Source of the DNA: JANNOG01 sp031398915
GTDB lineage: Bacteria; Actinomycetota; Actinomycetes; Actinomycetales; JBBAYJ01
Direction: 5' to 3'
DNA: 5,757 bases
Assembly: GCA_031398915.1 (NCBI GenBank)
Contig: JANNOG010000080.1
Coordinates: forward strand, 1 to 5,757
Shown: in pieces, positions 1-4,819 of the stretch
Numbering within the stretch: the first letter of the stretch is position 1
Layout: every line of letters begins with the position of its first letter
The notes under the pieces: generated by a model
What the model saw: the letters and a program-made list of their open reading frames with translations, nothing else
What the model was told of the DNA's origin: nothing
Database searches by the model: none
Translations under genes and position numbers: made by a program

Positions 1-106
1 GCTCCGCCCAGTGTCTGAGCCATATCCGGCTGGCGGAACGCACAGCCATCGCTCCAGCCGACAGCCACGCGACCATCAGCAAGCACACGAAGAGCGTCGC
101 GCGCAT
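1..106 (-). CDS. N-terminus of a membrane protein, possibly a second CNNM/DUF21 protein (partial)
   Basis: The minus strand opens with ATG at 106-104 and stays open for 35 codons to the window edge. It reads MRATLFVCLLMVAWLSAGAM followed by AVRSASRIWLRHWAE. One hydrophobic helix (residues 4-22) followed by a basic stretch suggests an N-terminal transmembrane segment. The ATG overlaps the TGA of the upstream CNNM fragment in the ATGA arrangement typical of translational coupling, which fixes the start and places both genes in one operon. CNNM/CorC-type genes often occur in tandem pairs and the second member also begins with a DUF21 membrane domain, so this may be that partner. That assignment is inference from position and hydrophobicity, since no domain-defining motif is visible in 35 residues. 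Confidence 0.55.
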   Translation of the reverse strand, partial: MRATLFVCLLMVAWLSAGAMAVRSASRIWLRHWAE

Positions 107-600
107 CAGGTCTCCCCTGGTTCGGAGAGTCGCTCGAAGTACACGCGCTGAATACGACGACGCCGGACGCGCTCAACAACGAGCTTGAATCCATTGACGG
201 TGCGTGACTCACCCGCGCACGGCACCCGACCGAAGGCGTCGTACACGAGCCCGCCCACAGTGGTGAGGTCCTCACGCTGGAAATCCTCGCCGAGCAGCTC
301 GGACAGATCCGCGAGCGTCACGATGCCCGAGACCCAGAATCGCTGCCCCCCTTCCTGCTCGATGGCCGGCTCTTCTTCGTCGTACTCGTCGCGGATGTCG
401 CCGACGATCACCTCGAGGATGTCTTCGATGGTGACGAGGCCCGCGATGCCGCCGTACTCGTCCATCACGAGAGCGATATGCGTGCGCTGCGCCTTGAAGT
501 CTCGCAGCTGCTGATCGATGGCTTTGGTGGCCGGAATGAACGCGGCTGGCCGGACGAGCGTGGTCCAGTCCGCGGGCGCCTTGTTGGGGTCCGGGGTCGA
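106..600 (-). pseudogene. CNNM/CorC-type transporter (hemolysin family), C-terminal fragment, 5' end missing
   Basis: Family members are usually 400 residues or more: an N-terminal DUF21 membrane domain, two CBS domains, then a CorC_HlyC domain; they are linked to magnesium or other divalent-cation transport. Only about the last 160 residues are here. The second CBS region is clear (THIALVMDEYGGIAGLVTIE, then DILEVIVGDIRDEYDEEEP), followed by CorC_HlyC (VSGIVTLADLSELLG, TVGGLVYDAFGRVP, then VVERVRRRRIQRVYFERL) and TGA at 108-106. Membrane domain and first CBS domain are absent. Going upstream, family-like sequence fades around plus position 590-600. The reading frame happens to continue to an ATG at 687, but those residues are antisense to the coding sequence of the neighbouring protease and look non-homologous. 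Without the membrane domain it cannot act as a transporter. The break is either a real deletion or an assembly join. Confidence 0.8.
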
Positions 601-761
601 GGTGGGATTCTGAATCGCGGGGTGCTGGACAGCCGCACCCCGCCCCGCCCGGGGCTTGGCTGGGGGCGCCTGCCCGGCCGGGGGCACCTACCCAACCAGG
701 AACGACGGCACCGCAGTTCGGGCCGCAGGGCCTGACCGGCCCGTTCTACGCCCAGCCGGGT

Positions 762-1865
762 GTGTCGTACCCCGTTCCGCCACAGCGGCAGCGCAAGGCG
801 GGCCGCGGTCGGATGGTGGCCGGAGTGGCAGCGGCGGTGCTCGCCGTCGGCGCGCTGTCCGGCGGCATCGGCGGCTACATCGGCTACCAGGCGGCCGTGG
901 ACTCGCAGCCGGTCACCAACGCGCTGAACGCGCCGAGGTCCGTCCAGCAGAGCAGCAACGCCCCCGCCGGGTCCATCGAGAGCGTCGCCGAGAAGGTGCT
1001 GCCCTCCGTGGTGAAGCTGCAACTCTCCGGCGGTGAGGGGTCCGGCATCGTGATCAGCTCGGACGGCTTCATCCTGACCAACAATCACGTGGTCGAGGGA
1101 GCCGCCGCGGGCGGTCAGATCCAGATCGTCTTCCAGGACGGCAAGACCACGACGGCCACCATCGTCGGCCGCGACCCGTCGTCCGACCTCGCGGTGGTGA
1201 AGGCGGCGAACGTGACCGCCCTGCCCACGGCGGAGCTGGGCAACTCGAGCGATCTGAAGGTCGGCCAGCAGGTGGTGGCCGTGGGGTCGCCGTTCGACCT
1301 GCAAGGCACCGTCACGTCCGGCATCGTCAGCTCGCTGAACCGGCCGGTCCGGGCGGGTGGCGAGCAGGGCACGCAGGCTTCGGTGCTGGACGCGATCCAG
1401 ACCGACGCGGCGATCAACCCCGGCAACTCCGGCGGTCCGCTGGTGAACATGCAGGGCCAGATCGTCGGCATCAACTCCGCCATCTACAGCCCGAACTCCA
1501 CGTCGCAGTCGCAGGGCGGTTCGGTCGGCATCGGCTTCGCCATCCCGATCGACCAGGCCCGGCGCACGGCCAAGGAGATCACCGACAGCGGCAAAGCCAC
1601 CCAGACCGTGCTCGGCGTGTCGGTCAAGGACGGAGACAAGGGTGGTGCGGTGGTCAACGAGGTCACCGCGGGCGGCGCGGCCGAGAAAGCGGGCCTCAAG
1701 GCCGGTGACGTGATCACCAAGTTCGACGGCCGCAACATCGACACCTCCGACGCCCTGGTCGCGGCAGTCCGCTCCAAAGCCCCCAACGACAAGGTGAACC
1801 TGACCGTCGGAGAGGACAAGTCGGTCGAGGTCACCCTCGGCAGCCAGGTCGTCGAACCGAAGTAG
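762..1865 (+). CDS. HtrA/PepD-type membrane-anchored serine protease with PDZ domain (N-terminal tail truncated)
   Basis: This is an S1C trypsin-like protease of the HtrA/DegP family, a cell-envelope quality-control enzyme. Counting from GTG at 762 (367 aa): a single transmembrane anchor at residues 18-43, then the protease domain with catalytic His109 (LTNNHVV), Asp142 (SSDLAVVK) and Ser223 (NPGNSGGPL), then a PDZ domain at about 283-360 beginning VLGVSVKD and containing AGLKAGDVITKFDG. Topology should be tail in the cytoplasm, catalytic domains outside. The frame stays open upstream to a stop at 537-539 and has a Gly/Pro/Gln-rich composition from about 612, typical of the cytoplasmic tail of actinobacterial PepD proteins, but that stretch has no ATG, GTG or TTG. 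The natural start has therefore been lost. GTG 762 has no evident ribosome site; ATG 813, just before the anchor, is an alternative. The core is complete and could be active if expressed. Nearest named relative: M. tuberculosis PepD, neighbour of moaB2. Confidence 0.9.
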   Translation: MSYPVPPQRQRKAGRGRMVAGVAAAVLAVGALSGGIGGYIGYQAAVDSQPVTNALNAPRSVQQSSNAPAGSIESVAEKVLPSVVKLQLSGGEGSGIVISSDGFILTNNHVVEGAAAGGQIQIVFQDGKTTTATIVGRDPSSDLAVVKAANVTALPTAELGNSSDLKVGQQVVAVGSPFDLQGTVTSGIVSSLNRPVRAGGEQGTQASVLDAIQTDAAINPGNSGGPLVNMQGQIVGINSAIYSPNSTSQSQGGSVGIGFAIPIDQARRTAKEITDSGKATQTVLGVSVKDGDKGGAVVNEVTAGGAAEKAGLKAGDVITKFDGRNIDTSDALVAAVRSKAPNDKVNLTVGEDKSVEVTLGSQVVEPK

Positions 1866-1875
1866 TCCCCAGACC

Positions 1876-1902
1876 CCCGGTGCGATTGCCCCTCGCACCG
1901 GG
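1876..1902 (+). terminator. Hairpin 11 nt after the protease stop codon
   Basis: A perfect 10-bp inverted repeat (cccggtgcga / tcgcaccggg) with a 7-nt loop begins 11 nt after the protease TAG. No U-tract follows, as is common in high-GC actinobacteria. It is probably the first of two stacked termination or 3'-stabilising structures. Confidence 0.6.
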
Positions 1903-1968
1903 TACGGGTTCCCGGCGCGGGAGCAGAAAACGCAGGGAGAGCGCAGCTTCCCGGCGACAGGAACCCGG

Positions 1969-2025
1969 AACACCCCGGCCACGTCCGACAGGCCCCCCCA
2001 CCTGTCACGGCGTGGCCGGGGTGTT
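1969..2025 (+). terminator. Large two-tier terminator hairpin
   Basis: A perfect 15-bp stem (aacaccccggccacg at 1969-1983 with its complement at 2011-2025) encloses a second 6-bp stem (gacagg 1987-1992 / cctgtc 2001-2006) around a C-rich loop. TTT ends the right arm. Complementary A/T at the outer ends would let it work on both strands. It is the strongest terminator candidate in the window and closes the protease transcription unit. Confidence 0.75.
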
Positions 2026-2054
2026 TCCGTCCGAGCAGACCCCGGTGGTCAATT

Positions 2055-2084
2055 CGGGAGTGCCGGCAGCCTGCGGCACTCCCG
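2055..2084. repeat. Third hairpin, 11-bp perfect stem
   Basis: The arms cgggagtgccg (2055-2065) and cggcactcccg (2074-2084) are perfectly complementary around an 8-nt loop. There is no U-tract on either side. It could be a further terminator or a structured DNA element. It abuts the left arm of the longer inverted repeat ending at 2056. Confidence 0.55.
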
Positions 2085-2149
2085 CTCCTACCGAGGTTGC
2101 CCCATCGCTTCGCTTCGCCGAGCCAAGATCTTGCCGACCCCTCGCCCAC

Positions 2150-2209
2150 CCCAACGCAGCGAACGCCACTTTCACTGCACCCAACGCAGCGAACGCCACT
2201 TTCGCTGCA
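2150..2209. repeat. Tandem pair of 30-bp palindromic spacer repeats
   Basis: Two adjacent 30-bp units (2150-2179 and 2180-2209) differ at a single base (A2174 versus G2204). Each contains gcagcga and, nine bases on, tcgctgc, so the second unit is a perfect 7-bp-stem palindrome and the first has one mismatch. Translated on the plus strand it gives PNAANATF twice, a string I recall from spurious ORFs in Pseudonocardiales spacers. I therefore read it as a dispersed REP-like intergenic element rather than protein code. That it is dispersed is from memory, not seen in this window. Confidence 0.7.
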
Positions 2210-2436
2210 TCCCGGCACGGGGATTCTGGCGGTCGAGGCGGGAACTGGGGGCGTGTGGCGTTGTCGACCGGGACGGGGTTGGCGGTCGCAGCCGCTGGCC
2301 TGGGCTGCGTTCTGACAGGTCAAGGGCCTGCCGATGCCTTGGTCGAATTGACCACCAGGGTCCGAGCAGTCCCGCGATCACCAGCCCGGCCAGGTAGGGC
2401 CGGTCGTGCAGGCCCGGTGTGACGGGACCGGAGAAC
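2210..2436. other. Gene-less stretch, possibly decayed coding DNA
   Basis: No reading frame here shows a recognisable domain. On the minus strand, just downstream of the molybdopterin-enzyme remnant but in another frame, plus positions about 2405-2340 read LHDRPYLAGLVIAGLLGPWW, which resembles a membrane helix. It could be a fragment of a neighbouring membrane-protein gene or chance. The right arm of the inverted repeat (2344-2364) and a small palindrome centred on 2347 lie within it. Confidence 0.35.
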
Positions 2437-2562
2437 GGCCGCCACGGCGCTCCAGCCCTCGACGCACGCGATCGGCAGTTCCGCGGTGGTCTGCGGCATG
2501 GCCTTCAGGTCGTTCATGCTCAACTCCAGACCGCCGACCGTGAGCCGCCACGTCGAATCACA
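2437..2562 (-). pseudogene. Sulfite-oxidase-type molybdopterin oxidoreductase, ~42-codon internal remnant
   Basis: The minus strand encodes DSTWRLTVGGLELSMNDLKA followed by MPQTTAELPIACVEGWSAVAA. The pattern W-R-L-T-V-x-G-L, then D-L-x-A-x-P, then LPIACVEGWSA is the hallmark of the molybdopterin-binding domain of SUOX/MsrP-family oxidoreductases. The Cys of IACVEGWS (codon 2466-2464) corresponds to the residue that ligates molybdenum in MsrP. Everything else is missing: the expected upstream membrane and linker sequence is replaced within about 40 nt by the opposite-strand membrane-protein gene, and after the motif the frame turns into Arg/Pro/Gly-rich nonsense. The whole domain in relatives is over 150 residues, so this cannot be functional. 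Such enzymes can lie beside two-component systems, so the remnant may be part of an older arrangement with the operon to its right; this is inference. Confidence 0.7.
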
Positions 2563-3028
2563 GTGGACACCTCGGCGGCAGCGGCGAGGCGGTTGGCCGC
2601 ATGTCGGCATCGATACGCCGCTCGCTCTCCTGGTCGCGCTGCTCGCGCTCGCCGGGTTCTGGTGGCTCGACGGCTACCACCTCGTGGTCGAGCGGTACTA
2701 CCAGGGCATCGCGTCCGAGCGCGTCTACTGCTGGGTGTGGGCGAACCTTGCCGCCGCCCTGCTCACCGCAGGGCTCGCGCCGATCGCCGGACTCGCTTCC
2801 GCGCGGCGTTCCCCGGCACTCTGGCTCGTGGGCGGCACCCTCATCGCGATCGTGTTCGCCGACCTGTCGGGCCTCAGCACGGCGGAAGTGGGGTGGATAT
2901 GGCTACCGTTCACCGTGTGGCTGACGGCCGCGACCGCGTTCCTGCCCGCTCGCACCCGGAAACCGTGGCTCGCGGTCCAGGAGGGCACGGCGCTGCTGGT
3001 CAACCACTTACTGCTGACGAACTGGTGA
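2516..3028 (+). CDS. Four-helix membrane protein of unknown function, first gene of the two-component operon
   Basis: I do not recognise the family. With ATG 2516 (170 aa) hydrophobic segments lie at about residues 34-51 (LALLVALLALAGFWWL), 71-93, 100-117 (ALWLVGGTLIAIVFADL) and 126-144 (GWIWLPFTVWLTAATAFLP). An aromatic, charged loop (DGYHLVVERYYQGIASERVY) joins helices 1 and 2, and the tail is short (ending HLLLTNW). The stop at 3026-3028 is 4 nt before the response-regulator ATG, so co-transcription and coupling are likely. The start is uncertain: ATG 2516 has an AGG six bases upstream, while GTG 2486, ATG 2498 and GTG 2540 are alternatives. All lie where the minus strand encodes the conserved molybdoenzyme motif, so the residues before about position 30 are probably not native and the original 5' end may be lost. 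Downstream of about 2600 it looks intact. Possible sensing partner of the kinase (inference). Confidence 0.6.
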   Translation: MLNSRPPTVSRHVESQWTPRRQRRGGWPHVGIDTPLALLVALLALAGFWWLDGYHLVVERYYQGIASERVYCWVWANLAAALLTAGLAPIAGLASARRSPALWLVGGTLIAIVFADLSGLSTAEVGWIWLPFTVWLTAATAFLPARTRKPWLAVQEGTALLVNHLLLTNW

Positions 3029-3032
3029 AGCG

Positions 3033-3752
3033 ATGACGAACGAAGGCACGGCTGTTGGACGCGTGCTCGTCGTGGACGACGACATGACCGTCCGAGACGT
3101 GGTGCGCCGCTACCTGGAGCTGAACGGCCACCAGGTCCAGCTCGCGGGCGACGGCGAGACGGCGCTCAGACTGTTCGCCGAGAACCCGCCCGACCTGGTC
3201 GTGCTCGACCTCATGCTGCCCGGCATCGATGGCCTGGTGGTGTGCAGGCGGCTGCGGCAGCGCAGCGCCGTCCCCGTCGTCATGCTGACGGCGTTGGGCG
3301 AGGAGGAGGACCGGATCGCCGGACTCCAACTCGGCGCCGACGACTACGTGACGAAGCCGTTCAGCCCCCGGGAACTGGCCCTGCGCGTCACGTCCGTGCT
3401 CCGCCGGTCCCGCGCCGTCCAGGCTCCTCCGCCCGTCCGGTCGCTGGTCGACGGCAGCCTCAGCGTTGACCTCGGAGCCCGCACGGTCCGCCTCGACGGC
3501 GCCGAGTTGTCGTTGACCACCAGGGAGTTCGACCTCCTGACGTTCCTAATGTCCAACCCCGGCAGGGCGTTCAACCGCGCCGAGCTCCTGGAACGCGTGT
3601 GGGGCTGGGAGTTCGGCGACCAGTCCACTGTAACCGTCCACGTGCGACGGTTGCGCGAGAAGATCGAGAAGGATTCGGCGCGCCCGACCCGCATCGCCAC
3701 GGTGTGGGGCGTCGGCTACCGCTACGACCCCACCTCGGGAGTTGGTCGCTGA
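3033..3752 (+). CDS. OmpR/PhoB-family response regulator
   Basis: A full-length 239-residue two-component regulator. The receiver domain (residues about 10-123) has acidic pocket Asp15-Asp16 (VLVVDDD), phospho-acceptor Asp59 (LVVLDLMLPG), Thr86 (VVMLTALG) and Lys108 (GADDYVTKPF), all canonical. The C-terminal winged-helix DNA-binding domain (about 138-232) shows LTTREFDLLTFLMSNPGRAF, RAELLERVWGWEF, VTVHVRRLREKIE and the closing IATVWGVGYRY. Phosphorylation by the next gene's kinase should drive DNA binding; the target promoters are unknown, with autoregulation the usual first guess. ATG 3033 lies 4 nt after the membrane-protein stop; the ribosome site would be the gaag just upstream, overlapping that stop. 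The stop TGA shares its A with the kinase ATG (TGATG). No missing or atypical residues. Confidence 0.95.
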   Translation: MTNEGTAVGRVLVVDDDMTVRDVVRRYLELNGHQVQLAGDGETALRLFAENPPDLVVLDLMLPGIDGLVVCRRLRQRSAVPVVMLTALGEEEDRIAGLQLGADDYVTKPFSPRELALRVTSVLRRSRAVQAPPPVRSLVDGSLSVDLGARTVRLDGAELSLTTREFDLLTFLMSNPGRAFNRAELLERVWGWEFGDQSTVTVHVRRLREKIEKDSARPTRIATVWGVGYRYDPTSGVGR

Positions 3753-4765
3753 TGCTCGTCGAGATCTCCCACATCGCCCCGTTCGCGGTCCTGTTCTCCC
3801 TGCCGTTGGCGCTGTTCGGCACGTGGCTGCTGCTCCGCAAGCTCGTCCACGGCTCGCTGGCCACCGCGCTGTCCGTGCTGGCGATCGTGCCGGTCCTCGC
3901 CACCATCGGCGGTGTCCTCGCGGTCAGCCAGTTCATGTTCACGCCGATCATCACCACGATCCTGCTGATCTGCATGCTGGTCGCGGTCGTGACGGTCCCG
4001 ATCGCGATCATGCTGGGCCGCAGCGTCGCCCGCCGCAGCGTCTGGGAACATGAGGCCAGAGCCCGTGAACGCGCCGCCGAAGCGTCCCGCCGCGAACTGG
4101 TCGCCTGGATCAGCCACGACCTCCGCACCCCACTCGCGGGCATCCGCGCCATGGCCGAGGCCCTGGCTGACGGCGTCGTCCACCAGGAGCGCGAGGTGTC
4201 GGACTACGCGGGCCGCATCAGCACCGAGGCCGACAAGCTCTCCGCGATGGTCGACGACCTGTTCGAGCTGTCCCGCATCACCGCGGGCGCCCTGTGCCTG
4301 ACCCTGTCCGACGTCCCGCTGGCCGACATCGTCAGCGAGGTCGTCGCCGCCGAAGGCCCGGTCGCCCAACGCAAGGGCGTTCACCTCACGGCCAGCGCCG
4401 CCACCTGGCCGGTGGTCCTCGGCAGCGACCCCGAACTCGCCAGGGTCGTCCGCAACCTGCTCTCCAACGCCATCCGCCACACCCCGCCGGACGGCACCGT
4501 CGCCATCCACGTCGACATCGACGGCCAGGAAGCCAGACTCCAGGTGGACGACGCGTGCGGCGGCATCCCCGAACCGGACCTGCCGCGCGTGTTCGAGGTC
4601 GCCTTCCGCGGCACCCCGAGCCGTCAACCGGTAGGCGGCGGCCTCGGTCTGGCCATCGCCCGCGGCCTGGTGGAGGCCCACAAAGGCACCATCGACGCCC
4701 AGAACCACGGTCCTGGCTGCCGCTTCGAGGTCCGACTTCCCCTCGCCGCCGCGATGGCCGGATGA
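3752..4765 (+). CDS. Membrane sensor histidine kinase with three N-terminal helices and no obvious sensor domain
   Basis: 337 residues from ATG 3752, which overlaps the regulator's stop; the frame extends further upstream into the regulator gene but the overlap start is by far the best. Three transmembrane helices fill residues about 8-28, 36-58 and 63-88 with only short loops between them, leaving no periplasmic-type sensor domain. A charged linker (91-117) leads to the dimerisation/phosphoacceptor domain with His122 in ISHDLRTPL. The ATPase domain has the N box (Asn235, Asn239 in RNLLSNAIRHTPP), a variant G1 box (DDACGGIPEPD, 266-276), the F box (FEVAFRG) and the G2 box (GGGLGLAIA, 295-302). 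All catalytic features are present, so it should phosphorylate the adjacent regulator. The short membrane input resembles intramembrane-sensing kinases that respond to envelope stress or to a partner membrane protein. It is shorter than and organised differently from MprB, the kinase that neighbours PepD in mycobacteria. Confidence 0.93.
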   Translation: MLVEISHIAPFAVLFSLPLALFGTWLLLRKLVHGSLATALSVLAIVPVLATIGGVLAVSQFMFTPIITTILLICMLVAVVTVPIAIMLGRSVARRSVWEHEARARERAAEASRRELVAWISHDLRTPLAGIRAMAEALADGVVHQEREVSDYAGRISTEADKLSAMVDDLFELSRITAGALCLTLSDVPLADIVSEVVAAEGPVAQRKGVHLTASAATWPVVLGSDPELARVVRNLLSNAIRHTPPDGTVAIHVDIDGQEARLQVDDACGGIPEPDLPRVFEVAFRGTPSRQPVGGGLGLAIARGLVEAHKGTIDAQNHGPGCRFEVRLPLAAAMAG

Positions 4766-4766
4766 C

Positions 4767-4807
4767 TTGTCCACAGGCGGATCACCTGTCCACAGGCAAG
4801 ATCCACA
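4767..4807 (+). promoter_or_regulatory. Cluster of DnaA-box-like TGTCCACA motifs
   Basis: Immediately after the kinase stop lie TTGTCCACA (4767-4775), CTGTCCACA (4786-4794) and the weaker AGATCCACA (4799-4807), all in the same orientation; the first two are 19 bp apart. TTGTCCACA is the form of the DnaA box used by high-GC actinobacteria. The copies are embedded in a repeated tgtccacaggc, and CCTGTCCACAGG (4785-4796) is itself a short palindrome. They may titrate DnaA or be ordinary spacer repeats. There is no AT-rich unwinding region or dnaA/dnaN gene, so this is not a chromosomal origin. Confidence 0.4.
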
Positions 4808-4819
4808 TCACCCGGTTCG

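Larger units (their letters stand above)
2036..2364. repeat. Imperfect 21-bp inverted repeats bounding a ~330-bp segment
   Basis: The segment 2036-2056 matches the reverse complement of 2344-2364 at 19 of 21 positions, including a perfect 13-mer (ggtggtcaattcg at 2044-2056 plus strand; same word on the minus strand at 2356-2344). A 10-bp word, gtccgagcag, also occurs in direct orientation at 2029-2038 and 2360-2369, overlapping the outer ends. The enclosed DNA has the third hairpin and the tandem palindromic repeats but no transposase. A small non-autonomous mobile element or its remnant is possible. There is no clean target duplication immediately outside the arms, so this remains a hypothesis. 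Confidence 0.45.

Noticed and set aside
601..687. The upstream extension of the CNNM fragment's frame to an ATG at 687
   Set aside because: About 29 Pro/Ala-rich residues unlike the family and antisense to the protease tail; open by chance.
465..1982. A 505-codon open frame on the minus strand opposite the protease
   Set aside because: It is antisense to a protease with clear catalytic motifs, has Arg/Asp/Gly/His-rich composition typical of the shadow of high-GC coding DNA, and contains no domain.
2150..2209. CRISPR array
   Set aside because: Two directly abutting repeats with no spacer between them and no cas gene.
2340..2354. Small palindrome tggtc-gaatt-gacca as a possible operator
   Set aside because: Five-base arms only, no adjacent gene start; part of it is explained by the longer inverted repeat.
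1880..2422. A 180-codon plus-strand open frame through the spacer
   Set aside because: It translates three hairpins and the tandem palindromic repeats, has no domain and no ribosome site; spurious.
3722..4774. A 350-codon minus-strand open frame opposite the histidine kinase
   Set aside because: Low-complexity Asp/Gly/Gln/Arg composition and exact antisense position to conserved kinase boxes mark it as a shadow.
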